Shown in pieces: positions 1 through 8,923 of a DNA stretch of 56,729 bases; position 1 is the first letter of the stretch; each line of letters starts with the position of its first letter. The DNA is from Terriglobales bacterium (lineage in GTDB: Bacteria; Acidobacteriota; Terriglobia; Terriglobales; Acidobacteriaceae): the NCBI GenBank assembly GCA_016185365.1, contig JACPNP010000059.1:1-56729 (forward strand). The letters run 5' to 3'. The translations under genes and the position numbers were made by a program. Under the pieces are notes generated by a model. That model worked only from the letters and a program-made list of their open reading frames with translations, was not told the origin of the DNA and ran no database searches.

Positions 1-353
1 ACGAAGCATGGAACGTAGCAACTTCGTCCCCTATTACCAATCTCGTCGTTCAATCAGCAACGACCGGAGCAATTAATAAACTGGACCAGAGTTTTTTCCG
101 TGTCCGTTTTGACCGGCTGACTCCGCGGGAAAAAGAATATCTTCATGCCCTGGCAATGCTCGGTGGCGGCGCACAGAGATCTGGGGATATTGCCGAACGA
201 CTAAAGGTCAAAGTTCAGTCCGTGGCGCCACTTCGTTCCGGGTTAATCAAGAAGGGGATGATTTATAGTCCCGCCCACGGTGATACAGCATTCACGGTGC
301 CACTCTTCCATGAATTCATGATTCGCATGATGGGAGGAGGAGTTAAGGGTTAG
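1..353 (+). CDS. C-terminal part of an AAA/ORC-like ATP-binding protein (5' end outside window)
   Basis: The frame is open from base 3 to the stop at 353, so the gene starts before the window. The visible 116 residues form a C-terminal winged-helix region: a segment around LTPREKEYLHALAMLG, then a helix-turn-helix-like SGDIAERLKVKVQSVAPLRS, a KKGMIYSPAHGDTAFTVP wing, and an LFHEFM helix. This combination is the usual C-terminus of stand-alone bacterial AAA ATPases distantly related to archaeal ORC/Cdc6. The ATPase core with Walker motifs is not in the window, so activity cannot be judged. The coding sequence is clearly AT-richer than the genes after 760, which hints at different ancestry. No partner gene is visible. 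Confidence 0.7.
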   Translation, partial: EAWNVATSSPITNLVVQSATTGAINKLDQSFFRVRFDRLTPREKEYLHALAMLGGGAQRSGDIAERLKVKVQSVAPLRSGLIKKGMIYSPAHGDTAFTVPLFHEFMIRMMGGGVKG

Positions 354-761
354 CCCATTCAATTACGCACAGACGGGTGGCCCTACATTTCACGCCGCGA
401 AAGGTGAGGATCCTAAGTCAAACCTCTTCCAATTCAATACCGCCCATCAATATCTTTAAGACATATTATGCAAAATAACATTGACATTAAAGCTTCCTCC
501 ATGAGACATTGTGCATCTCAATAACAATAGCATTAGGTAAACACAATGTCCGACCGATTCCAGTCCGCTAAGTCATTTGTTTTCCAATATTTACCTCCAA
601 GTCCTTTAGGATCCAATATTTACCGGGAATTTTTCGATAAACCTAATCGAATCCAATATTTACGGGAACTGGAAAAAAATTCGCAGACCGTACTTTCGCT
701 CCGCCCGCACCTGTTGAGTTACTCACGGTCCCCCTGAGCGCTGGCGTAAGCTGGCGGGAAG
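354..761. other. AT-rich intergenic stretch with a repeat cluster
   Basis: About 400 bases without a convincing gene. Base composition is much AT-richer than the remainder of the window and changes abruptly near 740. It contains TTGACA at 481-486 without a clear -10 partner, and a three-copy 12-13 bp repeat at 583-663. A 63-codon frame at 546-737 exists but consists mainly of the translated repeats and has no recognisable domain, so it is not called as a gene. Confidence 0.5.
583..663. repeat. Three direct copies of TCCAATATTTAC
   Basis: The motif TCCAATATTTAC occurs at 583-594, 612-623 and 652-663. The second and third copies extend into a similar CGGGAA flank. Start-to-start distances are 29 and 40 bp. 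Spaced short direct repeats in an AT-rich island resemble iterons or the protein-binding sites at the ends of some transposons, but no transposase or terminal inverted repeat is visible here. Confidence 0.6.
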
Positions 762-2021
762 GTGCGTCTGCGCTCTCATTCCGCTTTGCGTCCGCTGATC
801 TTTCCCAACGGGTCCCTGATCCTGCTGGGCATGGCCGGCGTCCTATACTTTCTGCCCGTGGAGCGCTTTCAGCAGGGCATCAGCGTGCTTTGCGTCGCGG
901 TGCTGGCGGTCTCGGCGCTGCTTGCGGTGCGGCTGCACTCGCTGCGCGCGTTTCTGGCATCGGCGTCGCTGGCGGCGCAGGCTGTGGTGGTCCACTTCGG
1001 GACGGAGGATCCCGCCGCGCGCTCCTGTGCGGCGCTGTTGCTGGGGTTTGACCTGGCGCTCATCCTTCTCGTCGAAGACAACTTCTTCGACTGGCAGGCG
1101 GTGGCGTGGTGGACCGGGTTGCTCAGCGTCCAATGGGCCATATTCCTTGGTGTGGCGCAGTGGAATCCCGCGCTCTTGGCGGACATCGCCGGCAAGCACT
1201 TCGCGCTCCCGTTCGCCGGCGTCGGCTTCCTGGAGATGATGATGGGCTTCCTGGCCGTGCTGCTGCTCACGCGCTACGGCTTCGGCCCCGACGCCGTGGG
1301 CGCGGGCATGGTCTGGGCGTTGTTGGCGCAGTTCCCGGGATTGCGGCATCCGCAGGCGGCGGAGGCCTATATCGCCCTCGCCGGAATGGCCATTGCGATC
1401 GCCGTGGTCGAGCGCTCCTACTGGATCGCCTATCACGACGAGCTGACCGGGCTGCCCGGGCGTCGCGCCTTCAATGAAGCGCTGGCCGCGCTGGGCGAGA
1501 TGTACAGCATCGCCGTGGTGGACGTGGACCACTTCAAGCGCTTCAACGACACATTCGGTCACGACACCGGTGACCAGGTGCTGCGCAAAGTGGCCGCGCA
1601 ACTCTCCTATGTGCGCTACGGCAAGGCGTACCGCGTGGGCGGGGAAGAGTTCGCGCTGGTCTTTCCCGAGCGTGACACGGCCGAATCCGGCGAGTTCGCC
1701 GAAGAGGTGCGGGTACGCATCGAACAGGAGACGTTCATCGTGCGCGGCCCGGAGCGCAGCGCACGCGCCCGTGAGGAGCGCCGCGGCACGGAGACGCGTC
1801 GCCGCCAGCCCGCTCCGGTGCGGACTTCGGTGACGGTGAGCATCGGGCTGGCCGAATCGCCGCCGGAGGTCCATGACGTGCATGACGTGATCGCCGCCGC
1901 CGACAAGGCGCTCTATCGCGCCAAGAACAACGGTCGCAACCGCGTGGAACTCGCGCCGCTGCCCCGCCGCCCGCGGGCCAAGTCCAACCGGGATAAAGCG
2001 CCGGTCCCTTCCTCCCGCTAG
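762..2021 (+). CDS. Membrane-bound diguanylate cyclase (GGDEF)
   Basis: Predicted 419-residue protein with a GTG start preceded by a GGGAAG stretch. The first ~220 residues contain six or seven hydrophobic segments, an integral membrane sensor region without a recognised family name. The GGDEF domain follows: HDELTGLPGRRAF, VVDVDHFKRFNDTFGHDTGD, and the active-site signature RVGGEEF (GGEEF at residues 293-297). It ends with the usual VSIGLA and ADKALYRAKNNGRNRV motifs. It should make cyclic di-GMP from two GTP at the inner membrane. The position of the inhibitory RxxD site reads V-R-Y-G, so product inhibition is probably lost. A ~30-residue Arg-rich insertion sits before the VSIGLA strand, where most family members are shorter. 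No output partner is adjacent. Confidence 0.88.
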   Translation: MRLRSHSALRPLIFPNGSLILLGMAGVLYFLPVERFQQGISVLCVAVLAVSALLAVRLHSLRAFLASASLAAQAVVVHFGTEDPAARSCAALLLGFDLALILLVEDNFFDWQAVAWWTGLLSVQWAIFLGVAQWNPALLADIAGKHFALPFAGVGFLEMMMGFLAVLLLTRYGFGPDAVGAGMVWALLAQFPGLRHPQAAEAYIALAGMAIAIAVVERSYWIAYHDELTGLPGRRAFNEALAALGEMYSIAVVDVDHFKRFNDTFGHDTGDQVLRKVAAQLSYVRYGKAYRVGGEEFALVFPERDTAESGEFAEEVRVRIEQETFIVRGPERSARAREERRGTETRRRQPAPVRTSVTVSIGLAESPPEVHDVHDVIAAADKALYRAKNNGRNRVELAPLPRRPRAKSNRDKAPVPSSR

Positions 2022-2045
2022 CCCCGCTGATCACGTGTGCCCCAC

Positions 2046-2095
2046 TGTGACCAAAATCACAGAGATCCGCACCGGCCGGACGCTAGACTGATTCA
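2046..2095 (+). promoter_or_regulatory. CRP/FNR-type site with class II promoter spacing
   Basis: TGTGACCAAAATCACA at 2046-2061 is a full match to the TGTGA-N6-TCACA pattern bound by CRP-family regulators. A plausible -10 element TAGACT lies at 2084-2089, which puts transcription start near 2095-2096. The site is then centred at about -42, the class II position for CRP/FNR activators. It is the only such element directly in front of the nitrate-reductase unit starting at 2120. Which family member binds is unknown; no regulator gene of this family is in the window. Confidence 0.6.
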
Positions 2096-2119
2096 TCCCC
2101 ACGAGGATGGCGACCTTGT

Positions 2120-3316
2120 ATGACAGCAACCTCACAGAACCAAGCGGAACTCGCGCCCCAACGGGGGTTGCAACTCGCGCTGGCGACGGGCGCATTCGCC
2201 TTCTGTTTTGCCGTCTTCGGCTCGGTCTCAGCCATGATGCCGATCCTGCGCAAGCAGCTGGACCTGACCCCGGTGCAAGTCAGCATCGCCCTGGCCGTGC
2301 CGGTACTGCTCGGCAGCCTGGGGCGCATCCCGCTGGGGGTCCTCACGGACCGTTTCGGCGGCCGCATCGTCTTTTCTTCGGTCATGCTGGCTTCCATCAT
2401 CCCGGCTTTCATGATGGGCGGAGTCAACACCTATGAAGGCCTGCTGGCCACTGGATTCCTGTTAGGAACCGCGCTGGCCAGTTTTTCGGTCGGCACGGGA
2501 TTTGTGAGCGGATGGTTCCCACCGGACAAACAGGGGACCGCGCTGGGTATCTATGGCGCGGGCAATGTCGGCCAGTCGTTGGCCGCCTTCGGCGCGCCTG
2601 TGATCGCAACGGCGGCGGGTTTCCGATGGGGGTTCTGGACGTTCGGCTCGTTGCTCGGCCTGTGGCTCATCGTCTTTCTGTTTTTCGCCCGTAATGCGCC
2701 GAGTCGCGGGCCGGCCAAACCGATGAAAGCCATCCTCGCGCCCTTGCAAGATCCGCGGAGTTGGTTGTTGAGCAGCTACTATTTCCTGACCTTCGGCGGA
2801 TTCGTGGCCATGAGTATCTATCTGCCGACGTTCCTCACCGAGATCTTCCGGCTCACGCCGCAGGATGCCGGTTTCCGCACCGCGGGATTCGTGCTGCTGG
2901 CCACGGCCATGCGCCCCGTCGGAGGATGGCTCTCGGACCGTTATGGTGGGAAGACCATTCTGCGTTTCGTGTTCCCTGCCACCGCCGTGATGGCCGTGTT
3001 GCTTTCGTTCCCGACCATGGTCACATTCACGATCGGCGCATTGGGCATGGCGGCGGCGATCGGCCTGGGCAACGGCGCGGTTTTCAAACTTGTCCCGGAA
3101 TATTTCCCGCAGAGCGTCGGGGCGGTCACCGGTGTCGTCGGCGCGGCCGGAGGGTTGGGAGGGTTCTTTCCGCCGCTCGTTCTCGGCCTGGTGAAGTCCC
3201 AGACCGGGACGTTCACATTGGGGTTCGCCCTGCTGGGCGCATTCGCGATATTGTGTCTGGTGTTGCTGCGTGCCAGTTCACGACCGGCGGTCGCAGCCCG
3301 CTCCGCCACGGCTTGA
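2120..3316 (+). CDS. narK: NarK-family nitrate/nitrite transporter (MFS)
   Basis: 398-residue major facilitator protein with about twelve hydrophobic helices. The nitrate/nitrite porter signature is visible: a first motif near residues 112-130 ([16 protein letters not shown]), then [17 protein letters not shown], and a second glycine-rich motif [16 protein letters not shown] in the C-terminal half. The cytoplasmic loop [14 protein letters not shown] is the MFS motif A. Family members import nitrate or exchange it for nitrite. It is first in a co-directional six-gene unit whose third gene encodes the probable nitrate reductase, and the next start lies 17 bases after its stop. A GAGG at 2103-2106 is 13 bases from the ATG, so the ribosome-binding site is weak. 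No nitrite reductase accompanies it, which would fit nitrate/nitrite exchange. Confidence 0.9.
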   Translation: MTATSQNQAELAPQRGLQLALATGAFAFCFAVFGSVSAMMPILRKQLDLTPVQVSIALAVPVLLGSLGRIPLGVLTDRFGGRIVFSSVMLASIIPAFMMGGVNTYEGLLATGFLLGTALASFSVGTGFVSGWFPPDKQGTALGIYGAGNVGQSLAAFGAPVIATAAGFRWGFWTFGSLLGLWLIVFLFFARNAPSRGPAKPMKAILAPLQDPRSWLLSSYYFLTFGGFVAMSIYLPTFLTEIFRLTPQDAGFRTAGFVLLATAMRPVGGWLSDRYGGKTILRFVFPATAVMAVLLSFPTMVTFTIGALGMAAAIGLGNGAVFKLVPEYFPQSVGAVTGVVGAAGGLGGFFPPLVLGLVKSQTGTFTLGFALLGAFAILCLVLLRASSRPAVAARSATA

Positions 3317-3333
3317 GTCAATGCGAGGCAAGA

Positions 3334-4413
3334 ATGCCGGGTAAGGAAAAAACAGGGGTCCTTAACGAAGACACGCTCCACGCCACTTTTTGGGGCCTGG
3401 TGGTGGCGGTCATGTTGTCGGCGGGGATCTATTTCGGAAGCCGCCGATTGCGGGACTTCGACCCGGCGTTGGTTTCGTATGCCGGAGCGTCGGTGTTCTG
3501 CGCCTTCGGTCTGGCGTACCGCTATGCCATGTGGTTACGGCGCCCACCCACACGGCTCTATTGGTTCCGGGGGTGGCAGATCTTCTTGCGGCCTTCGAAG
3601 CTCGCCGGAAACCTGATGATGTTTGTGCGGCTTTTCTTCCAGAGCTTTGTCGAGCAACGGTTCATTGACCGGCGCTCGCACTCGCGCTGGGCGGCACACT
3701 GGCTGATCGCGTGGGGATGCATCCTGGCGGCGATGGTGACGTTCCCGCTCTCGTTCGGCTGGGTGCGATTCGAGAGCGCGCCGGGGTCCCAGGATGTCTA
3801 CCGCGCATTCGCCGGCGGCGTCCCTGTATTCAGTTTTCGCCTGGACAGCCCGATCGCGCCATTGATCTTCAACGTGCTGGACGTCGCCGCCGTGATGGTC
3901 CTGGCCGGTGTGTTCCTCGCCTTCCGGCGCCGGGCCCGCGACCGAGGCGCGCTCGCGGTGCAACAGTTCGCCAACGATCTGCTGCCCTTGCTGTTGTTGT
4001 TCGCGGTTTGCATCACCGGTCTGTTCCTTACCGCTTCCGCCCACTGGTTCCGCGGCCTGCATTATGGATTCCTGTCCCAGTTGCATGCGGTGACGGTGAT
4101 CTTCACTTTGCTGTATCTGCCGTTCGGAAAATTTTTCCATATCTTCCAGCGCCCGGCGCAATTGGGCGTGGCCTTCTACAAGCAGGCGGGACAGCAAGGT
4201 CCACCGGCGGTCTGCCACCGTTGCAAAAAAGCTTTTGCCACAGCGATGCACGTGGAAGATCTGAAGTCCGTGCAGCGGCAGATCGGCGTGGAGTACGAGC
4301 TGGAAGGCAGCGGGCACTATCAGGATGTTTGCCCATCCTGCCGCCGCCAAACGCTGGCATTGGCGCAAGACATGGCCTGGCGCGATACGCGCCGGCCCGG
4401 GAGCACACGCTGA
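3334..4413 (+). CDS. NarI-like membrane cytochrome b protein with two CxxC pairs
   Basis: 359 residues, ATG chosen because GAGG lies 5 bases upstream at 3325-3328. Six or more hydrophobic segments are visible. Several histidines sit at helix ends in the pattern of NarI/DsrM/HdrE-type diheme cytochrome b proteins: H116 and H122, then H237, H243, H251 and H269. A soluble tail of about 75 residues carries C294-x2-C297 and C333-x2-C336, which look like a zinc-ribbon or rubredoxin-type site and are not part of ordinary NarI. The likely role is quinol oxidation and electron delivery to the molybdenum enzyme encoded next, whose start is only 3 bases after this stop. The function is inferred from topology, histidines and context; no direct family identification was possible. 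Confidence 0.6.
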   Translation: MPGKEKTGVLNEDTLHATFWGLVVAVMLSAGIYFGSRRLRDFDPALVSYAGASVFCAFGLAYRYAMWLRRPPTRLYWFRGWQIFLRPSKLAGNLMMFVRLFFQSFVEQRFIDRRSHSRWAAHWLIAWGCILAAMVTFPLSFGWVRFESAPGSQDVYRAFAGGVPVFSFRLDSPIAPLIFNVLDVAAVMVLAGVFLAFRRRARDRGALAVQQFANDLLPLLLLFAVCITGLFLTASAHWFRGLHYGFLSQLHAVTVIFTLLYLPFGKFFHIFQRPAQLGVAFYKQAGQQGPPAVCHRCKKAFATAMHVEDLKSVQRQIGVEYELEGSGHYQDVCPSCRRQTLALAQDMAWRDTRRPGSTR

Positions 4414-4416
4414 CTC

Positions 4417-6636
4417 ATGGCCAAGATCCCCATTCCCATCCCTGCATTGGTCGACCGCTTCGGGCCGCACCTGAACACGGAGCCTCCCGGCGGCTGGACC
4501 ACGGCCGGCGAGCCGGACCGCGTGGTGAAGACGCACTGCTGTTTCTGCGGCCAGCAATGCGGGATCCAGCTGAAGGTGAAAGACAACCAAGTCATCGGAT
4601 TCGAGCCGTGGGAGGATTTTCCCTTCAATCGGGGCAAGTTGTGTCCCAAAGGCGTGAAGCGCTATTTGCAGGGAGCGCATCCGGACCGTCTGATGGACCC
4701 GTTGGAACGGGTGGATGGCGAGGGGTTTGTGCCCACTACCTGGGACAACGCACTGGACCGGACTGCGAGCGAGATCCGGCGTATCCAGCAGCAGTATGGG
4801 CCGGACGCATTCGCGATGCTGAGCGGCGCGTCCCTGACCAACGAAAAAGCGTATCTGATGGGAAAGTTCGCGCGCGTGGCGGTGCGGAGCGCGAATATCG
4901 ACTACAACGGCCGTTTGTGCATGGTCAGCGCGGCGGCGGCCTCGAAGAAGATCTTCGGCGTGGACCGGGCCGCCAATCCCTGGGAGGACATCCTCCACGC
5001 CAAGGTGATCCTGGTGGCGGGCGCCAACGTTGCCGAATGTGCGCCGATCACGACGCACTATCTGTGGGAAGCACGCGAGCGCGGCGCAAAGATCATCGTG
5101 CTGGATCCGCGCATGACCCCGGTGGGCCGCACCGCGGACCTCTATATCCCGGTGCGTTCCGGCGGGGACATCGGGATCTTCAACGGCATGTTGCAGGTGA
5201 TGATCGAGCGGGGATGGATCGACCGTGCGTTCATTTCCGGTCATACGACGGGTTGGGAGAAGGTAGAAGAGACCGTCCGCCGCTACACGCCGGAGTTTGC
5301 CGCCAAGATCGCCGGAGTCCCGGCGGAGATGATCATCAAAGCGGCGGAGATGTGGGGCCCGGCCGCGACCAGTTTCTTGCTGCACGCGCGCGGGATCGAG
5401 CACCACTCCAAAGGAGTGGACAACTGCATGGCGGCGATCCAACTGGTGCTGGCCACGGGACGGATCGGCCGCGCCGGCTGCGGCTACGCCATGATCACCG
5501 GGCAGGGGAACGGACAGGGCGGCCGCGAGCAAGGCCAGAAGGCAGACCAATTACCGGGAGCGCGTGACATCGAGAACCCGGAGCATCGCGCCCATATCGC
5601 CCGCGTGTGGGGCGTGGAGGAGCCGTCGATCCCCCGCAAAGGGCTGTCAAACTACGAGATCATCCATGCCATCCACGAAGGGAAGATCAAAGGGTTGCTC
5701 TCCATCTGCTGCAACCCGATGATCTCGTTGCCGGACAGCGCCTATGTCCGCGCCGCGCTGGAAAAGCTGGAGTTCTATGCGGTGGTGGACTTCTTCCTCT
5801 CGGAAAGCGCGCGCCACGCCGACATCGTCCTGCCCGGGTCCCTGATGGAAGAAGACGAGGGCACCACCACGAATGTGGAAGGCCGCGTGATCCACCACAA
5901 AAAGGCGGTGGACCCGCCCGGAAATGCTCGCGTGGATTGGCAGATCATCTGTGACCTGGCCCGTCGGTTGGGCAGCGACAAATTCGAATACCGCTCACCG
6001 CGCGAGATCTTTGACGAGTTGCGCCGAGCGTCGCAAGGAGGGGTCGCGGACTATTTCGGCATCACCTGGGAAAGGATCGACCGCGAGTATGGCGTCAGTT
6101 GGCCGTGTCCCGCGCCCGACCATCCGGGCACCCCGCGGCTTTACCAGAACGGCAGGTTTTTCCATGCCGATGGCAAGGCGCATTTTCATCCGATCGAGTG
6201 GAGGCCCGCGGCGGAGGAACCGGACGCGGAGTACCCCATCGTGCTGACCACCGGACGCGTGGTCTCGCACTTTCTCTCCGGCAATCAGACCCGGCGCATC
6301 GCGGGCTTGATGAAACAAGAGCCGGAGCCGTTCTGTGAGATCCATCCAAGACTGGCGGGGACCCTGGGGGTGGCCGAGGGGGACTTTGTCAAAGTCGAGA
6401 GCCGACGGGGCGCGGTCACAGTGAAAGCGCGGGTGGTCAAGACCATACGGCCGGACACGGTATTCATCCCCTACCACTGGCCGTCGGACCGTGCCGCCAA
6501 TCGTTGCACCATCGGGGCGCTGGATCCGATCTCAAAGATCCCGGAGTACAAGATCTGCGCGGTGCGGGTGATGAAAACCGCGCGACCCGTCGACGCCCTG
6601 GCCATGCTCTCTCCCGCGGCAGGAGGGGTCGAGTGA
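4417..6636 (+). CDS. Nas/Nar-type molybdopterin oxidoreductase, probable nitrate reductase catalytic subunit
   Basis: 739 residues. The N-terminus binds a [4Fe-4S] cluster with C41-x2-C44-x3-C48-x27-C76. The likely molybdenum ligand is C168 in [12 protein letters not shown], the pattern of cytoplasmic assimilatory (Nas/NarB) reductases; formate dehydrogenases carry SeCys or Cys in another context. Later molybdopterin motifs include [37 protein letters not shown] and the C-terminal [18 protein letters not shown] cap. There is no twin-arginine signal, so the enzyme should be cytoplasmic. It overlaps the next gene by 4 bases (GTGA). Context with NarK, a cytochrome b protein and a Rieske protein argues for nitrate reduction linked to the quinone pool. 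A formate dehydrogenase-like or other oxyanion substrate cannot be excluded. Confidence 0.82.
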   Translation: MAKIPIPIPALVDRFGPHLNTEPPGGWTTAGEPDRVVKTHCCFCGQQCGIQLKVKDNQVIGFEPWEDFPFNRGKLCPKGVKRYLQGAHPDRLMDPLERVDGEGFVPTTWDNALDRTASEIRRIQQQYGPDAFAMLSGASLTNEKAYLMGKFARVAVRSANIDYNGRLCMVSAAAASKKIFGVDRAANPWEDILHAKVILVAGANVAECAPITTHYLWEARERGAKIIVLDPRMTPVGRTADLYIPVRSGGDIGIFNGMLQVMIERGWIDRAFISGHTTGWEKVEETVRRYTPEFAAKIAGVPAEMIIKAAEMWGPAATSFLLHARGIEHHSKGVDNCMAAIQLVLATGRIGRAGCGYAMITGQGNGQGGREQGQKADQLPGARDIENPEHRAHIARVWGVEEPSIPRKGLSNYEIIHAIHEGKIKGLLSICCNPMISLPDSAYVRAALEKLEFYAVVDFFLSESARHADIVLPGSLMEEDEGTTTNVEGRVIHHKKAVDPPGNARVDWQIICDLARRLGSDKFEYRSPREIFDELRRASQGGVADYFGITWERIDREYGVSWPCPAPDHPGTPRLYQNGRFFHADGKAHFHPIEWRPAAEEPDAEYPIVLTTGRVVSHFLSGNQTRRIAGLMKQEPEPFCEIHPRLAGTLGVAEGDFVKVESRRGAVTVKARVVKTIRPDTVFIPYHWPSDRAANRCTIGALDPISKIPEYKICAVRVMKTARPVDALAMLSPAAGGVE

Positions 6637-7250
6637 ACGGACTGGGGTTCTTCCTCGACTATTCCCGGTGCATCGGCTGCCAGGCGTGCGTGCAGGCCTG
6701 CGAGGAATGTGACACGCACCGCGGGCGCTCAATGATCCATCTGGAGACCATCCAGCGCCAGGACAGCGTGCAGACCGCTCCGCAGATCTGCATGCATTGT
6801 GAAGACCCCATCTGCGCGCAAGTCTGTCCCGCGGATGCCATCAAAAAAACTCCGGATGGCGTGGTGCAAAGCTCGCTCAAACCGCGCTGTATCGGGTGTT
6901 CCAATTGCGTGTTGTCCTGCCCGTTCGGAGTGCCCAAGTATTACGCCGAGATCGACCAGATGATGAAGTGTGACATGTGTTACGACCGCACCAGTGTGGG
7001 CAAGAAGCCCATGTGCGCCACGGTGTGTCCTTCGCAGGCGCTGGCGTTCACCACCCTCGAAGAGATGCAGAGATCGCGCCAGGGCCATGCGATCCAGGAC
7101 TGGACGTTCGGACAGGAAAACGTCAGGACCAAGGTCTACCTCTGGGTCCCGGAGGAGACAGTCCGGTTCCAGATCGATCTGGTGCAGATCCAGGGACCGT
7201 CTCGAATACAGGAAGACCGCAATGACGTCGCGGCGCTTCTGGAGGATTGA
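6633..7250 (+). CDS. Four-cluster [4Fe-4S] electron-transfer subunit (NrfC/DmsB type)
   Basis: 205 residues from a GTG start at 6633; AGGAGGGG at 6621-6628 is an excellent ribosome-binding site and the start overlaps the previous stop by 4 bases. Sixteen cysteines form four ferredoxin-like clusters: [14 protein letters not shown] near the N-terminus, then [26 protein letters not shown], and CDMC with a later CATVCP. This is the layout of NrfC, DmsB, PhsB and HycB. It should pass electrons between the membrane donor and the molybdenum subunit. Nas-type reductases normally use ferredoxin, flavodoxin or an NADH-reductase subunit and not a polyferredoxin of this kind, so the pairing is unusual. 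Confidence 0.88.
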   Translation: MNGLGFFLDYSRCIGCQACVQACEECDTHRGRSMIHLETIQRQDSVQTAPQICMHCEDPICAQVCPADAIKKTPDGVVQSSLKPRCIGCSNCVLSCPFGVPKYYAEIDQMMKCDMCYDRTSVGKKPMCATVCPSQALAFTTLEEMQRSRQGHAIQDWTFGQENVRTKVYLWVPEETVRFQIDLVQIQGPSRIQEDRNDVAALLED

Positions 7251-7254
7251 GCCA

Positions 7255-7767
7255 ATGTGCGCGCAAGAATGCAAGGAGTGCAAGAAGAAGCCGGCCCAGT
7301 GGCGCGATGATTTTCCCATCGAATGGGAGAAGGACCAATACGTCACCCGCCGGGAGATGGTGAAGTTCCTGACGCTGGGCTCCGCGTTCCTGGTGCTGGC
7401 GAACGGAGTGCTGGCGGCCGTGGGCCGCTTCACGCACCCGGGAAAGACCTCGCGGCGCTCCGTGGCGCTGGCATCGGCGGTCCCTTTGAACAGTTCCGTC
7501 CTTTTCCGTTATCCCACGGACGAGGACCCTTGCATCCTGGTCCATACCCGTGAGGGCGGGTTTGTCGCGTATTCGCAGGTCTGCACGCATCTTTCCTGTG
7601 CCGTCATCCATCGGCCTGAGCAGGACACTTTGTACTGCCCATGCCATCAGGGGTTTTTCAATATCCAGACCGGTGATCCAACCGCCGGTCCGCCGACCCG
7701 ACGATTGCCCCGGGTGGCTTTGCAGCAGGACGGCGATGTGATCTTCGCGGCCGGCATGGAGGTCTGA
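7255..7767 (+). CDS. Membrane-anchored Rieske [2Fe-2S] protein
   Basis: 170 residues, ATG 4 bases after the previous stop with GGAGG overlapping the upstream gene end. The N-terminal ~33 residues are cytoplasmic-looking and carry an extra cysteine cluster (C2, C6, C9). A twin-arginine-like RREMVKFL precedes one membrane helix (about residues 40-60), as in Tat-exported Rieske subunits. The cluster is bound by C110 and H112 in CTHLSC and by C128 and H131 in CPCHQG; C115 and C130 would form the stabilising disulfide. It probably links quinol oxidation to the reductase. The cytochrome b partner is encoded at 3334. A Rieske plus cytochrome b pair next to a nitrate reductase is known from haloarchaeal nar operons. 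Confidence 0.88.
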   Translation: MCAQECKECKKKPAQWRDDFPIEWEKDQYVTRREMVKFLTLGSAFLVLANGVLAAVGRFTHPGKTSRRSVALASAVPLNSSVLFRYPTDEDPCILVHTREGGFVAYSQVCTHLSCAVIHRPEQDTLYCPCHQGFFNIQTGDPTAGPPTRRLPRVALQQDGDVIFAAGMEV

Positions 7768-7768
7768 G

Positions 7769-8011
7769 ATGGAGAGCACCCGGCAAGGCACGACACTTTA
7801 CACCGCCATCCTTATCCTCGTCGGGACCGTTGTCGTCATCCAGCTTTGGCTGGTGACCGCTGCGATGGATGCGCTGTTGGGCGCTGACAACAGATCGCTG
7901 ATCCCGCTTGCCGTTGGGTCATTCGTCTTGTTCCTCATCAATGCAGGACTCCTGATGTTCGTCTTCCATTTTGATCGCCGACTTCAGCGAGTATCCGGCA
8001 GCAAGCTATGA
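7769..8011 (+). CDS. Small two-helix membrane protein of the nitrate reductase unit
   Basis: 80 residues with two clear hydrophobic helices (about 13-36 and 46-67) and short charged ends. The ATG is one base after the Rieske stop and a GGAGG lies just inside the upstream gene, so it is translated with that unit. It has no recognisable catalytic motif and was not assigned to a named family. It is most likely an accessory subunit that stabilises or anchors the complex. It is the last gene of the run; no convincing terminator hairpin follows before the GH16 gene at 8042. Confidence 0.7.
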   Translation: MESTRQGTTLYTAILILVGTVVVIQLWLVTAAMDALLGADNRSLIPLAVGSFVLFLINAGLLMFVFHFDRRLQRVSGSKL

Positions 8012-8041
8012 CGGATCGTCCGGTATGATGTTTGAGCTTTT

Positions 8042-8923
8042 GTGAAACTTTGCATGCTCAAGCGACCTGTCATTCTTGCCCTCAGCCTCCTCGTGTCAGG
8101 TGCCTCCTTGCACGGCATGGGACCGGTGGGCCCGCCGCGCGGCTACACCCTCGATTGGGCTGATGAGTTCGACGGCCCGGAGATCGACGCCGCCCGCTGG
8201 GTGTTTGAAGTGAACGGCATCGGCGGCGGCAACAACGAGCTGCAGTACTACACCGCGCGTCCGGAGAACGCGTTCCTCACCGACGGCAAGCTGGTGCTGC
8301 GCGCGCTGCGAGAGGAGTACACCGGCGCGGAAGGCGTGCGCCAGTACACGTCAGCGCGCTTGCGCACGCTGGGCAAAGCCGATTGGAAGCACGGCTACTT
8401 TGAGATCCGCGCCAACATGCCCTGCGGCAAGGGCTTGTGGCCGGCGTTGTGGCTGCTGCCGGCGGATGACGATCCCAAGAAGCCGTACGCGGAGATCGAC
8501 ATCGCCGAGATCATCGGGCACGACCCTGGCGCCGTTCACGGCACCATCCACTCCGGGCCGCCGGGCAAGGCCAACCGGCGCGAGACCCGCGAGTTCCGCC
8601 TGAAACTTGGCAGTTTCTGCGGCGACTTCCATGTGTTCGGCTTGGAGTGGACCGCCAAGGAGATCACGTGGTCGGTCGATGGCCACGTTTATCAGAAGCA
8701 AAAGAAATGGCGGTCGAAGAAGGATGGAGACCCCAAGGCCTTCGACCGCCCGTTCTATCTGATACTCAATGTTGCGGTGGGCGGAGATTGGCCCGGCCCA
8801 CCGGATGCGTCCACCGTCTTCCCGCAACAGATGGAAGTGGACTACGTGCGGGTGTACCAGCGCGGAGGCGAATCCCACCCGGCGCACCCGCAGCCGACTA
8901 GTCGTCGCCCCGCGACTCGATGA
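8042..8923 (+). CDS. Secreted glycoside hydrolase family 16 (beta-glucanase)
   Basis: 293 residues from GTG 8042; an in-frame ATG at 8054 is an alternative start. The N-terminus is a signal peptide (KRPVILALSLLVSGASLHG). GH16 landmarks follow: DWADEFDGPEID, NNELQYYT, a GYFEIRANMPCGKGLWPA strand, and the catalytic segment EIDIAE (nucleophile E151, helper D153, acid/base E156). The C-terminus has the expected NVAVGGDWPGPP and MEVDYVRVYQ strands. The enzyme should cleave beta-1,3 or mixed-linkage beta-glucans such as laminarin outside the cytoplasm. Its 3' end overlaps the convergent pseudogene by 26 bases. It is near, but not clearly part of, the polysaccharide locus that follows. Confidence 0.9.
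   Translation: MKLCMLKRPVILALSLLVSGASLHGMGPVGPPRGYTLDWADEFDGPEIDAARWVFEVNGIGGGNNELQYYTARPENAFLTDGKLVLRALREEYTGAEGVRQYTSARLRTLGKADWKHGYFEIRANMPCGKGLWPALWLLPADDDPKKPYAEIDIAEIIGHDPGAVHGTIHSGPPGKANRRETREFRLKLGSFCGDFHVFGLEWTAKEITWSVDGHVYQKQKKWRSKKDGDPKAFDRPFYLILNVAVGGDWPGPPDASTVFPQQMEVDYVRVYQRGGESHPAHPQPTSRRPATR

Noticed and set aside
546-737. 63-codon frame in the AT-rich edge
   Set aside because: It consists largely of the translated TCCAATATTTAC repeats, has no domain and no ribosome-binding site.
3535-5550. Long antisense frame (671 codons) over the reductase genes
   Set aside because: Product is His/Arg/Gln-rich and motif-free; it mirrors high third-position GC of the real genes on the plus strand.
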